Notes: generated by a model not told the origin, from the sequence alone. DNA of 64,000 nucleotides from Acetobacterium fimetarium (GCF_014284475.1 NZ_WJBC01000004.1:62001-126000); one strand, 5' to 3'; positions 26,624 through 34,589 are shown, counted from the stretch's first letter. Made by a program: numbers and translations.

Positions 26624-29041
26624 TTATTTTTCTGTATTTTTTAAGATGGCATCCAGCATTCCCTGAATGGTATATTTTTCTGCTTCAATATCGACATTTA
26701 TACCCAGCTCCGCACATTTTTTTGAAGTCTGAGGTCCGATGGATACGCATTGGGCTGTGTTGATCGCATCGATGTGATCGGCGCCGATTTTCTCCACGAA
26801 AAACTGGACGGTGGTGGAGCTGGTAAAGGTGATATAATCAATTTCCCTGTGTTCAAGCATTTCCAGGGGATTGACGGTGGCATGGTCTTCCCGGACGGTT
26901 TCGTAGGTTTGAACCTCATCCACCGAACAGACTTTGGATAATTCCGCCACCACATAAACCCGCGCATTTTTGGATCGCGGAATCAGAATTTTCGAGTCTT
27001 TATCGATGATCGGCAGCAGTCCGCTGACCAGCTCTTCGCCCACATATTTGTCCGGCACGAAATCCGCCTGAAGGCCCCGGTCTGCCAGCGCCTTTCTGGT
27101 TCCTGCTCCGATGGCGGTGATATGAAGATCGCCAAAAGCTCTGGCATCCTTGCCGCATCGCGTCAACGAATCAAAGAAGATTTCAACACCATTGCTGCTG
27201 GTAAAGATGATATGGGTGTATGCCTTTAAATTCTTCACCTTCTGATCACAGATATCCTGGTTGATCGGTGCAATCCGGATCGTCGGGAATTCGATGGCAT
27301 TGCCGCCCAGCTCCGCGATCTTTTCAACCATTTTCGAACTCTGTTCGCGGGATCGTGTGACGATGATGTTTTTCCCGAACAGTGGTTTTTCGTCAAAGAA
27401 CCGCAGTTTTTTGCGTTTGTTGACAACTTCGCCGACTACGATCAAACTGGGTGCGGTTATTTTCGCCGCGGTGGCGATCTCATAAATGGTTTCCAGATTG
27501 CCGGTGACCACCCGCTGGAAGGGGGTCGATGCCCGGTGTACAACCGCCACCGGCATCTGCGGATTCATGCCGTTTTTGACCAGCTCTGCACAGATTTTTT
27601 TCAGGTTTTTGACACCCATCAGAAAGACGATCGTGCCTTTGAGTTTTCCGAGCACCGGCCAGTCCAGATCCGAAGACCCGTCATAGGCATTGGATTTCAA
27701 GTGCCCGGTGACGACATGAAAAGAGGAAACGCAGTCCCGATGGGTAATCGGAATACCGGCATAGGCCAGCCCGCCGATCACCGAAGTGATTCCCGGGATG
27801 ATTTCAAAGGGAACGCCGGCATCATAAAGATCCTCGCCCTCTTCGCCGCCCCGTCCGAACACGTAGGGATCTCCGCCCTTGAGGCGCAATACGTGTTTGC
27901 CCTCTAACCCTTTTCTGACCAGCAACGCGTTGATTTCTTCCTGAACCATGGCGTGATTTCCCGCGCGCTTGCCAACGTAGATGATCTCAGCATCCTGCTT
28001 CGCTTCGTTTAAGAAGGCTTCATTGACCAGGGCATCGTAAACCACCACATCGGCCTTTTTCAGGATTTCGCTGGCTTTGACCGTCAACAGGCCGGGATCG
28101 CCGCAACCGCCGCCGGCCAGATAGACTTTGCCCGGTTTTTTATTCAATTCCTGATCACATGCTTTTGCCAGTTTTTCGCCCAAAATTTCTGCCTCCTCCG
28201 GTCGTCCTTCAATCGTCTGAATCACCGCACGGCTGCCGTCTTCCAAACCATAAAGCCCGTATAACTTAATTTTCTCTTCCTTAATCTCACAATAAGCGCC
28301 GATGGGGATATGACAGCTGCCGTCAAGCGCCTTGAGGAAACTGCGTTCGCCCTTCATCTGAACCAGGGTATTTGCATCGCAGATGGCCGCCATCAGTCCT
28401 TTCGCCGTCTCATTATCCGCTCGGACTTCCACGGCCAGAATGCCCTGGGCCGGTGCCGGAATAAACGCCGTTTCCGGCAGCGGCACCGTCTGATAGGCGG
28501 CGTCTTCAAAACGGCCAATCCGTTTGAGTCCCGCTGCAGCCAGAATGATGCCGTCCAGTTTCTGCTCCTGCATTTTCCGGATCCGGGTATCGATGTTTCC
28601 CCGGATTCCCACCACTTCAAGATCCGGTCTCAATTTCTGCAGCTGATAAATGCGGCGTTTGCTCCCGGTTGCCACGACCGCGCCATCCGGCAGTTCATCG
28701 AGAGAACTGATTTGATGCGGTGTCAGCAGCACATCCCTAGGGTCTTCCCTTACCGTGGGGACCGTCAGCATCAACCCTTGTGGCAACCTTGACGGCATGT
28801 CCTTCATGCTGTGAATGGCCATCTGTATTTCTCCCGACAGTAAAGCTTCCTCCAATTCCTTGGTGAATAGCCCTTTATCGCCGATTTTATCCAGCGGTTT
28901 GTTCTGAATCAAATCGCCTTTTGTTTTGATGATGACCATTTCAAAATTTATCTGCGGATGCGCCTTCGCCAGCACGTCGATCAGCCATTGACTCTGAATT
29001 CTTGCCAGGGTACTTCCCCGGGTTCCAACTTTTATATTCAT
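26624..29041 (-). CDS. Trifunctional HemC-CobA-HemD fusion (hydroxymethylbilane synthase, uroporphyrinogen-III C-methyltransferase, uroporphyrinogen-III synthase)
   Basis: One 805-residue polypeptide combining three consecutive steps from porphobilinogen to precorrin-2. Residues 1-300 are hydroxymethylbilane synthase (KVGTRGSTLARIQSQ, HSMKDMP, dipyrromethane cofactor Cys243 in GSCHIPIG). Residues about 301-545 are SUMT/CobA (VYLAGGGCGDPGLLTVKA, RLKGGDPYVFGRGGEE, VIPGITSVIGGLAYAGIPITHRD). Residues about 548-805 are uroporphyrinogen-III synthase (IIVTRSREQSSKMVEKI, FTSSNGVEIFF, FTSSTTVQFF). The frame is unbroken through all joints, so this is a real fusion. It overlaps sirC by 4 nt. Without hemE or hemN nearby it should feed siroheme and cobalamin. 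Confidence 0.95.
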   Translation of the reverse strand: MNIKVGTRGSTLARIQSQWLIDVLAKAHPQINFEMVIIKTKGDLIQNKPLDKIGDKGLFTKELEEALLSGEIQMAIHSMKDMPSRLPQGLMLTVPTVREDPRDVLLTPHQISSLDELPDGAVVATGSKRRIYQLQKLRPDLEVVGIRGNIDTRIRKMQEQKLDGIILAAAGLKRIGRFEDAAYQTVPLPETAFIPAPAQGILAVEVRADNETAKGLMAAICDANTLVQMKGERSFLKALDGSCHIPIGAYCEIKEEKIKLYGLYGLEDGSRAVIQTIEGRPEEAEILGEKLAKACDQELNKKPGKVYLAGGGCGDPGLLTVKASEILKKADVVVYDALVNEAFLNEAKQDAEIIYVGKRAGNHAMVQEEINALLVRKGLEGKHVLRLKGGDPYVFGRGGEEGEDLYDAGVPFEIIPGITSVIGGLAYAGIPITHRDCVSSFHVVTGHLKSNAYDGSSDLDWPVLGKLKGTIVFLMGVKNLKKICAELVKNGMNPQMPVAVVHRASTPFQRVVTGNLETIYEIATAAKITAPSLIVVGEVVNKRKKLRFFDEKPLFGKNIIVTRSREQSSKMVEKIAELGGNAIEFPTIRIAPINQDICDQKVKNLKAYTHIIFTSSNGVEIFFDSLTRCGKDARAFGDLHITAIGAGTRKALADRGLQADFVPDKYVGEELVSGLLPIIDKDSKILIPRSKNARVYVVAELSKVCSVDEVQTYETVREDHATVNPLEMLEHREIDYITFTSSTTVQFFVEKIGADHIDAINTAQCVSIGPQTSKKCAELGINVDIEAEKYTIQGMLDAILKNTEK

Positions 29042-29679
29042 CTGTTTTTCTCCAATTCCTCTTGTGTCCGTTTATCTTTTGCAACCGGATTCCTGATTTC
29101 TTTGCATTTCTCTCTGAGCGCTGCAAGGGAGCACCGTGAAAATGCTTCCAGTTTTTCCGCTTTTTCTTTTCTCGTTTCATCGCCGGCTAAAATATGTTTC
29201 CTGAGCACACGCAGCAATTCCGTTCTCTCGGCGTAGCTTTCGTCATACTGTTTTGACAAATCGGCCACGATGCTTTTTGTCAGAAAAGGACTGGCCCCTT
29301 CGGTGCATACCGATACCGTTAAATCACCCCGTCTGATCACGCTGGGAAAAATGAAATCCGAATCATCCGGATCATCCGCCCGATTGCACCAGATTTTTTC
29401 GGATGCGCAGTCCGCTTTAATCTGCCGGTTCAGCTCGCGGCAGTCGGTCGCCGCCACCGCCAAATCAATCTCCTTCAGCCATTTTCTTTCATAATAGCCC
29501 TGAACCAGATTCAGCCGTTCGTTTTTCATCTCGCGAATGCGCTCTGAAAATTCCGGGCTGATGCAGACAACCCCTGCGCCGTTTCCTAAAAGCGCGCTGA
29601 TTTTTCGGGCGGCCACCTGCCCGCCGCCGATGACCAACGCCGTTTTATCGTTCAGATTAAATAGCAGCGGCATCATCAT
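29038..29679 (-). CDS. Precorrin-2 dehydrogenase / siroheme-synthase-like NAD-binding protein
   Basis: Oxidises precorrin-2 to sirohydrochlorin with NAD+ (CysG N-terminal / Met8 / SirC type). It is 213 residues from the first of three consecutive ATGs at 29679, with a GGGGAG site. The Rossmann motif LVIGGGQVAARKISALL and the DLAVAATDCRELN and WCNRADDPDDSDFIFPSVIRRGDLTVSV segments are hallmarks. It may also chelate iron, as Met8 does, but cobalt insertion is expected from CbiK. It overlaps hemA by 4 nt and the fusion gene by 4 nt. Confidence 0.93.
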   Translation of the reverse strand: MMMPLLFNLNDKTALVIGGGQVAARKISALLGNGAGVVCISPEFSERIREMKNERLNLVQGYYERKWLKEIDLAVAATDCRELNRQIKADCASEKIWCNRADDPDDSDFIFPSVIRRGDLTVSVCTEGASPFLTKSIVADLSKQYDESYAERTELLRVLRKHILAGDETRKEKAEKLEAFSRCSLAALREKCKEIRNPVAKDKRTQEELEKNR

Positions 29680-30950
29680 TTTTTTTGATCTCCCCAAAGC
29701 GATTTTTCATTCATACCCGGGAAAAGATAAGTGACTGTTTTTTCCATCCGGATGATTTCCTCTTCGGTGTCCAGCGACTTCAATTGTTTGATCGGCGGCA
29801 TGACCATTTCCCTGAATTTAGACCGGATAATCTTTGACAGATAGGTTTCTTCCTTTTCGCTGAGGCTCAACCGGCCGCACAGATTTTCAATGGTTTCTTC
29901 CGCCAATTGACGCGAGGTCTCATTGAGATCCCGAACCATGTTATCAACCTTGGCATGAGTGACCCACGAAAGCAGGCCATCGATTTCGTGCTGTATTTCC
30001 CCGGAAATCGCTGCCGCGACTTTGAGGCGATACGCCATCGTCTCATCGATAATCTCCCGGAAATCATCGATGGTCAGCAGCTCGACGCCGGCAATATTTC
30101 CCACCGCTTCCTCGATATCCCTCGGCAGAGCCAAGTCGATGACGGTCAGCGGTTTAGTCAGTTCTGGCATTTCGTCGGCCTTCAAAATGACATGGGGGGA
30201 TGCCGTTGCTGAAATGATGACATCCATTTCCGGGATCAAATCGTAGCGGTTTTCATAATGGATGGTTTTGACATTTTCATGGATGGCTTCGCATTTATCC
30301 ATATTATGAAAGGTCCGGTTGGTCATGTAGGGATTCTGAAATCCCTCGGCCTTCATATAACGCAGAGCCAGCTCGCCCATTTTACCGGATCCGATAATCA
30401 GTATTTTTTTAGCCCCATAATCTTCGGGGTACTGTCGTTTAACATGCTTGACGGCGGTTGAGCTTAACGACAAAGGTGTCTCGGAAATTTTATATTCCGT
30501 CTTGACCTTTTTGGAAAAGGTGATCGCCTCGCGGAACATTTTGGTCAGGTATTTTCCGCAGCCCTTGATGGCCTGGGATTTTTCAAGCGCATCTTTGACC
30601 TGGCCTAAAATCTGATCTTCCCCCAGAATCATCGAATCCAGGCCGGTCACTACCTCGTAAAGATGCACCATGGCCGCCCGCTCCTTTTTGATAAAAAGAT
30701 AGGGTTCCAATTGATCGGATTTGTTTTTCAGATAGAATTCCTTTAAAATTTCTCCGGCTGCATCCGCATTCCGGGTGGCCACATAGATCTCGCTTCGGTT
30801 GCAGGTTGAAAGGATGATCGCTTCGGCAATATCATTTTCATTCAAAAGCGTTCGAATCCCTTCATTGAGAGTCCGATGAATAAACGCACCCTTTTCCCGA
30901 ATTTCTAAAGGGGTATCCTTATGATTAATACCGACTGCCACCAATTTCAT
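29676..30950 (-). CDS. hemA: Glutamyl-tRNA reductase
   Basis: First committed enzyme of C5 tetrapyrrole synthesis. It is 424 residues from the ATG at 30950 (MKLVAVGINHKDTPLEIRE), which has an AGGAGG site 10 nt upstream. The catalytic Cys50 is in LSTCNRSEIY. The NADPH domain has ILIIGSGKMGELALRY, and TASPHVILKADE and VIDLALPRDIEE follow. It is the first gene after a cobalamin riboswitch with its own terminator, so cobalamin should repress the entire tetrapyrrole supply. Confidence 0.97.
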   Translation of the reverse strand: MKLVAVGINHKDTPLEIREKGAFIHRTLNEGIRTLLNENDIAEAIILSTCNRSEIYVATRNADAAGEILKEFYLKNKSDQLEPYLFIKKERAAMVHLYEVVTGLDSMILGEDQILGQVKDALEKSQAIKGCGKYLTKMFREAITFSKKVKTEYKISETPLSLSSTAVKHVKRQYPEDYGAKKILIIGSGKMGELALRYMKAEGFQNPYMTNRTFHNMDKCEAIHENVKTIHYENRYDLIPEMDVIISATASPHVILKADEMPELTKPLTVIDLALPRDIEEAVGNIAGVELLTIDDFREIIDETMAYRLKVAAAISGEIQHEIDGLLSWVTHAKVDNMVRDLNETSRQLAEETIENLCGRLSLSEKEETYLSKIIRSKFREMVMPPIKQLKSLDTEEEIIRMEKTVTYLFPGMNEKSLWGDQKK

Positions 30951-31063
30951 TTGGTTAATTCCTCCTTTTAGTGTCCTTGAGTCCTTCTTCGACTTCTTGT
31001 CTGCTTTACTGATATGCCCTTTTTTCAACGCATCGCTCCGATGCTAATCAAAAAAAGCACATC

Positions 31064-31103
31064 AAAAAACCTCTTTTTCCCATATCTCAACGAAAAAAGA
31101 GGC
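31064..31103 (-). terminator. Expression-platform terminator of the hemA leader
   Basis: On the minus strand CCTCTTTTTTCG ... GAAAAAGAGG is followed by six T, between the riboswitch and hemA. Its 5' arm region can be occluded by upstream leader sequence, as in transcription-attenuating cobalamin riboswitches. Confidence 0.85.
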
Positions 31104-31184
31104 TCAATTATTAGTATTACCTGATCTTTGATTTTCAATTTTTGACATTAAAAATCAATTCCTGTTAATGTTACTAATTTCCCT

Positions 31185-31372
31185 TTTCCCTGGAAGGATA
31201 TTTCAGTACTTCAATTTAGTAGGTTTCCTGACTTATAGCTTTTATTCTCCTTGCCTTCCCAGGCATGATGCCCAGTGGCCTGTTAAGGAGGCATAACTAA
31301 TCACAGTGACCGGATCGTTCTGGATTCCCACCAGATTCCCTCAATGAATGCTTCAGCCTAAATGAATTTATA
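31185..31372 (-). promoter_or_regulatory. Cobalamin riboswitch upstream of the hemA operon
   Basis: Read on the minus strand: GGGAATCTGGTGGGAATCCAG, then GATCCGGTCACTGTGATT, GCCACTGGG, GGGAAGGC and AAGTCAGGAAACCTAC (B12 box), followed by a hairpin whose loop can pair back (TTCCAGGG). These are the consensus cobalamin riboswitch elements in order. It lies about 235-420 nt before hemA, with a terminator between. Confidence 0.95.
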
Positions 31373-31398
31373 CATTTTATTATTTAGTTGCATTTTAT

Positions 31399-31407
31399 AT
31401 TATAACA
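31399..31407 (-). promoter_or_regulatory. Extended -10 promoter element of the hemA leader
   Basis: TGTTATAAT on the minus strand, about 28 nt upstream of the riboswitch. The same nonamer occupies the same place before the cbiN riboswitch. No good -35 is seen, consistent with an extended -10 promoter. Confidence 0.55.
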
Positions 31408-31529
31408 TGCTTCGCTTCAAAATAAATGATTTTTTGGTTGCAACGATATCGGCTGAACCCGTTCTTTATTCTTACTGTCCGCTGCAGACAACCAGTAAAG
31501 GTCTGACCCTCAACCTTCTGCTGCCCAAA

Positions 31530-31802
31530 TCAGATTTTTGAAAACTGCTCCACCGCTTTGGCAAGGCTGCCGATCGTGCGATCAAAGTCACCATGCTCAA
31601 GGCCCTCTTTTACACAGTGATTGATATGACCCTCAAAGATAATCTGACCCACTTTGTGAGTCGCCCCTTTCACCGCATTCACCTGGATAAGAATATCTTC
31701 ACAAGGGATGTCCTCGTCAATCATCTTATCAATTGCATTCAACTGCCCGATTATCCGGTGAATCCGCCGATGCAGATTCTCCGAGTCCATACACTGTCGC
31801 AT
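31530..31802 (-). CDS. CsoR/RcnR-family metal-responsive repressor
   Basis: Small all-helical DUF156 repressor. It is 90 residues from the ATG at 31802, with a GAGAGGTG site that itself contains an in-frame GTG three codons upstream. The ligand set is Cys34, His59 and Cys63 (PCEDIL...GHINHC), the C-H-C fingerprint of Cu(I)-sensing CsoR. Related persulfide and nickel sensors share part of it. The N-terminal His position used by RcnR for Ni/Co is not evident. A TACCC-C-C-A-CGGGTA operator lies directly upstream. No copper ATPase or chaperone is adjacent; the neighbours are tetrapyrrole and cobalt-transport genes, so its target is unknown. Confidence 0.87.
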   Translation of the reverse strand: MRQCMDSENLHRRIHRIIGQLNAIDKMIDEDIPCEDILIQVNAVKGATHKVGQIIFEGHINHCVKEGLEHGDFDRTIGSLAKAVEQFSKI

Positions 31803-31824
31803 ATGATGCACCTCTCTTTTTTGT

Positions 31825-31838
31825 TACCCCCACGGGTA
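31825..31838. promoter_or_regulatory. CsoR-type operator
   Basis: TACCCCCACGGGTA, closely resembling the TACCC...GGGTA-type operators known for CsoR. It lies at the expected transcription start of the csoR-like gene (promoter at 31844-31872), which suggests autoregulation. Confidence 0.65.
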
Positions 31839-31843
31839 TCTAT

Positions 31844-31872
31844 ATCGTATCATTACCATAAACTGATGTCAA
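31844..31872 (-). promoter_or_regulatory. Promoter of the csoR-like gene
   Basis: Minus strand TTGACA (31867-31872), 17-nt spacer, TACGAT (31844-31849). The operator is just downstream. Confidence 0.6.
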
Positions 31873-31925
31873 TATAACAGTTTTCTATTTTGTGAACCAT
31901 ATAACAGTTTTCTATTTTGTGAACC
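31872..31925. repeat. Perfect 27-bp tandem duplication covering the 3' end of cbiQ
   Basis: The unit ATATAACAG-TTTTCTATT-TTGTGAACC occurs at 31872-31898 and again at 31899-31925 with no mismatch. The second unit contains the last codons and stop of cbiQ; the first lies just after the gene. Confidence 0.95.
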
Positions 31926-32811
31926 ACCAGAGCATCAACAACAACACCACAAAAATCGCTGCCGCGATGATCTGGCCTGCTGCCACCTTTTTTTCTTCCT
32001 CCAGAAAGACCATTTCGCCATCGTAACATCTGGATTCCATGGCATCATAGTAAACATTCGCCTTTTTCAGTGAAACGATCAGCATATTTCCCGCAACGCC
32101 GCCAAAGGTATAGCAGGAAGTCCTGAAATCGCAATAGCCCTGCCGGGAATCGGCCGAATTTTTCATTTTGGAGTAAACGTCCAATAAGATAAAAATATAA
32201 CGGTAAATGATGTTCATCAGCTCGATGATGAGTGTTGGCACATGGGCCTTGCGCATCACCGAAATAATCTCGGACGACGGCGTCGACAATGTCATCATCT
32301 GCAATGCGCTGACGGCGGCAAATACTTTTAGAATCAGGAAAATCATCTCTTTGAGCTTATCCTGCGACGTATAAACATAGAAAAATCCGCAGTGCAGATT
32401 ATACTGACCGATTGGCTGATACGAAAACTCAATGGCAATGGCCAGCGTCCCCAGAAGAATAAAGACAATCGGGATCATCATCACCGACAGATACTCACTG
32501 ACTGAAAGCCCGCCCTTCACCATGGTCAGGTAGGCCATGGCGATCAGCACTGCAAGGGATACGCAGGGGTTATTCAAAGCGATGCACAGAACCAGCGTCA
32601 CGATCGCAAGGATCACTTTGAAGGTCGGGTTCCAATGGCTGATCTTCGAAGCATAGGCATGCATGTCGATCACGAAGCCTTCCCCATGTTTATGCCCGAT
32701 TTTATGCCGATGGTGTGTCCCTTCATGAGCATGGTTGTGCTGTCTAACCTCTGCCAGCAGAAAAACAGCCGCCAAAAGCCCGCACAAAAGCAGCAGCATC
32801 ATTTCATTCAT
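31912..32811 (-). CDS. cbiQ: Cobalt ECF transporter transmembrane protein CbiQ with His-rich N-terminal insert
   Basis: T component of the energy-coupling-factor cobalt importer. It is 299 residues from the ATG at 32811, with an AAGGGGGA site; an in-frame TTG upstream is unlikely. Residues 1-20 form one membrane segment, followed by a histidine-rich stretch (HNHAHEGTHHRHKIGHKHG, 8 His) before the normal CbiQ core (IDMHAYASKISHWNPTFKV). The core has about five membrane segments and the MRKAHVPTLIIEL coupling-helix region. The His-rich extension may bind metal. It follows cbiO by 39 nt. Its 3' end is duplicated in tandem. Confidence 0.9.
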   Translation of the reverse strand: MNEMMLLLLCGLLAAVFLLAEVRQHNHAHEGTHHRHKIGHKHGEGFVIDMHAYASKISHWNPTFKVILAIVTLVLCIALNNPCVSLAVLIAMAYLTMVKGGLSVSEYLSVMMIPIVFILLGTLAIAIEFSYQPIGQYNLHCGFFYVYTSQDKLKEMIFLILKVFAAVSALQMMTLSTPSSEIISVMRKAHVPTLIIELMNIIYRYIFILLDVYSKMKNSADSRQGYCDFRTSCYTFGGVAGNMLIVSLKKANVYYDAMESRCYDGEMVFLEEEKKVAAGQIIAAAIFVVLLLMLWWFTK

Positions 32812-32850
32812 GGCAATCCCCCTTTCTTCTTGCAATGATTCAGAGGCAGA

Positions 32851-33684
32851 TCAGCTGATCGCCTGAATCATTTTCTGGAATTCCTCGATGCTTCGCGGAT
32901 ATGTTTTTTCATCCGCCACCAGCTGTTTCTGCACCAGCGATTCATATACATTCAGCAGCATCGGCTGCTTCAAGTTTGACTGCTTCAGCACTTCTTCATT
33001 CTGAAAAATTTCCAGCGGCGATCCGTCGGCGATGATTTTCCCCTGGCAGAACACAATGATCCGTTCTGCCCAGCGGTAGGCAAAATCCACATCATGGGTG
33101 GAAATCAGCATTGTTTTTTCTTCCCTGCTCAATTTTTCCAGAACCTCTTCCAGCATTTCTGCATTCAGCGGATCCAGAGCAACCGTCGGTTCGTCAAAAA
33201 TAATGATCTCCGACTTCATCGCGATGATGTCTGCGATACTGACCTTTTTCTTTTCACCGCCGCTTAAGTAATGGGGTGGCCGGTCTTTGAAATCCAGAAT
33301 ATTCATATAGGTCAATGCCTCATCAACCCTTTTGATGACTTCCTCTTTTGGCAGTTTCAAATTCATTGGTCCGAACCCCACCTCGGCCCGGACTGTCGAA
33401 GCGATGATCTGATTATCAGCATCCTGAAAGACAATTCCGATATTCTTTCGCAGCTCTTTCAGATTCTTCCGGGTGATAGTCGTGCCCCGATAAATGATCT
33501 CGCCGCGCTCCGCTTTCAGAACCCCGTTCACATTCAAAAAAAATGTCGATTTTCCGGCGCCGTTGGAACCGATCACGGCAATCTTTTCACCTTCATTGAT
33601 ATCAATATTGACTCCGTCTAATCCGGCCTGGCCATTGCCGTAGACGTAGTGTAAATCACGGACACTTAAAATTGGTTGTTTCAT
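32851..33684 (-). CDS. cbiO: Cobalt ECF transporter ATPase CbiO
   Basis: ATP-hydrolysing subunit of the cobalt importer. It is 277 residues, with Walker A IGSNGAGKSTFFLN, the Q-loop FQDADNQI, signature LSGGEKKKVSIADI, Walker B IIIFDEPTVALD and the H-loop STHDVDFAYRW. The start overlaps the cbiN stop by 4 nt. A single ATPase gene implies a homodimer. Confidence 0.94.
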   Translation of the reverse strand: MKQPILSVRDLHYVYGNGQAGLDGVNIDINEGEKIAVIGSNGAGKSTFFLNVNGVLKAERGEIIYRGTTITRKNLKELRKNIGIVFQDADNQIIASTVRAEVGFGPMNLKLPKEEVIKRVDEALTYMNILDFKDRPPHYLSGGEKKKVSIADIIAMKSEIIIFDEPTVALDPLNAEMLEEVLEKLSREEKTMLISTHDVDFAYRWAERIIVFCQGKIIADGSPLEIFQNEEVLKQSNLKQPMLLNVYESLVQKQLVADEKTYPRSIEEFQKMIQAIS

Positions 33685-34055
33685 AATCGATCCTCTTCAT
33701 ATTTATGTATAGACTCGGGTAATTGATTTTCTTTTTCTCGCAACTTTTTCTCCCATTTCGTTTTTTCAACATATCGGCCCAGAAAGAAAAACAGCACGCC
33801 GGCACCGATGCCGGTCTGCAGGCAGAACATCAGGCTCTCCACTTCACCGGGTATTTCTCCGCCCATCCATTTTTCCAACACCGGTGTAAACCAGGGCTGA
33901 TAATCCGACCCGGTAATTTCTTCAATGGTCTGGCTTCCGGCATCATCGGAACCGCCAAACGCTGCTCCTTTTAAAACGAACAAAGGGATCACTGCAATCA
34001 ATACTGCAATCAGCAATAAAACAATAATCGTCATTTTTTTTGACTTCGGCATCAT
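33681..34055 (-). CDS. cbiN: Cobalt transport protein CbiN
   Basis: Small two-helix accessory membrane protein of the cobalt importer, which assists the CbiM substrate-binding component. It is 124 residues, with membrane segments at about 9-29 and 80-98 and an extracytoplasmic loop containing FGGSDDAGSQTIEEI. The pattern GSD.AG...I....Y.PWF.P......GE.ESL.F.LQ..IGAGV matches the family. It starts at 34055 with a GGGGTGAGG site. No cbiM is present between it and its riboswitch or elsewhere in the window. Confidence 0.88.
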   Translation of the reverse strand: MMPKSKKMTIIVLLLIAVLIAVIPLFVLKGAAFGGSDDAGSQTIEEITGSDYQPWFTPVLEKWMGGEIPGEVESLMFCLQTGIGAGVLFFFLGRYVEKTKWEKKLREKENQLPESIHKYEEDRL

Positions 34056-34083
34056 TCCTCACCCCTTTCAACTATCCCATCTC

Positions 34084-34240
34084 ATGTCATTGCGAAACTG
34101 CCATAAGTTTCGCTGCCGGTTTGCGCGAACCAATTTGTACACTGTACGGCGGACAGTCTATCGACTGTTCGCCTACACGTTACCAAATTGGTTGCGGAAA
34201 CCGACATCGAAACAACTTCTGTTCGAGTTTTTAATCATCA
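34084..34240 (-). repeat. Palindromic intergenic element, copy I (subtype 1, inverted)
   Basis: Inverted copy lying in the leader of cbiN, between the riboswitch terminator and the ribosome-binding site. The left terminus CATTGCGAAACTGCC and the full central palindrome are present. The right terminus is degenerate and no clear direct repeats were found. Confidence 0.88.
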
Positions 34241-34257
34241 TTATACGAAATCATCCC

Positions 34258-34302
34258 GAAAAAAAGCTCTTTTTCCATATTCCTATAGAAAAAGAGCTTT
34301 CA
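34258..34302 (-). terminator. Expression-platform terminator of the cbiN leader
   Basis: On the minus strand AAAGCTCTTTTTC ... GAAAAAGAGCTTT is followed by a T run, 3' of the riboswitch. Confidence 0.85.
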
Positions 34303-34369
34303 TTATTAATTTTCGATCGATTCTAAATTCATGACATAAAAAATCAACTTATTTTAACGTTACTAATTT

Positions 34370-34557
34370 CCCTTTTCCCTGGAAGGATACTTCAGCACTT
34401 CAATTTAGTAGGTTTCCTGACTCATAGCTTTTATTCTCCTCGCCTTCCCGAAACAAAACGTGCTCAGTGACATATTAAGGAGACATAACTAATTACAGTG
34501 ACCGGATCGCTCTGGATTCTAACCAGATTCCCTCAATGAACTTGTTCAGCCTAAATG
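34370..34557 (-). promoter_or_regulatory. Cobalamin riboswitch upstream of cbiNOQ
   Basis: Minus strand: GAGGGAATCTGGTTAGAATCC, GATCCGGTCACTGTAATTAG, TCACTGAG, CGGGAAGGC and GAGTCAGGAAACCTACTA. It is nearly the same sequence as the hemA riboswitch over its whole length apart from one peripheral stem. It controls cobalt import. Confidence 0.95.
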
Positions 34558-34589
34558 AATTTATACATTGCTTATTAAATTGTGTTTAC

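Noticed and set aside
31205-31235. Possible T-box or other leader for hemA
   Set aside because: The whole leader is explained by cobalamin riboswitch elements; no T-box bulge (TGGNACC) is present.
34056-34370. A hidden or broken cbiM between the riboswitch and cbiN
   Set aside because: The interval contains only the repeat element and the terminator; no stretch resembles CbiM on either strand.
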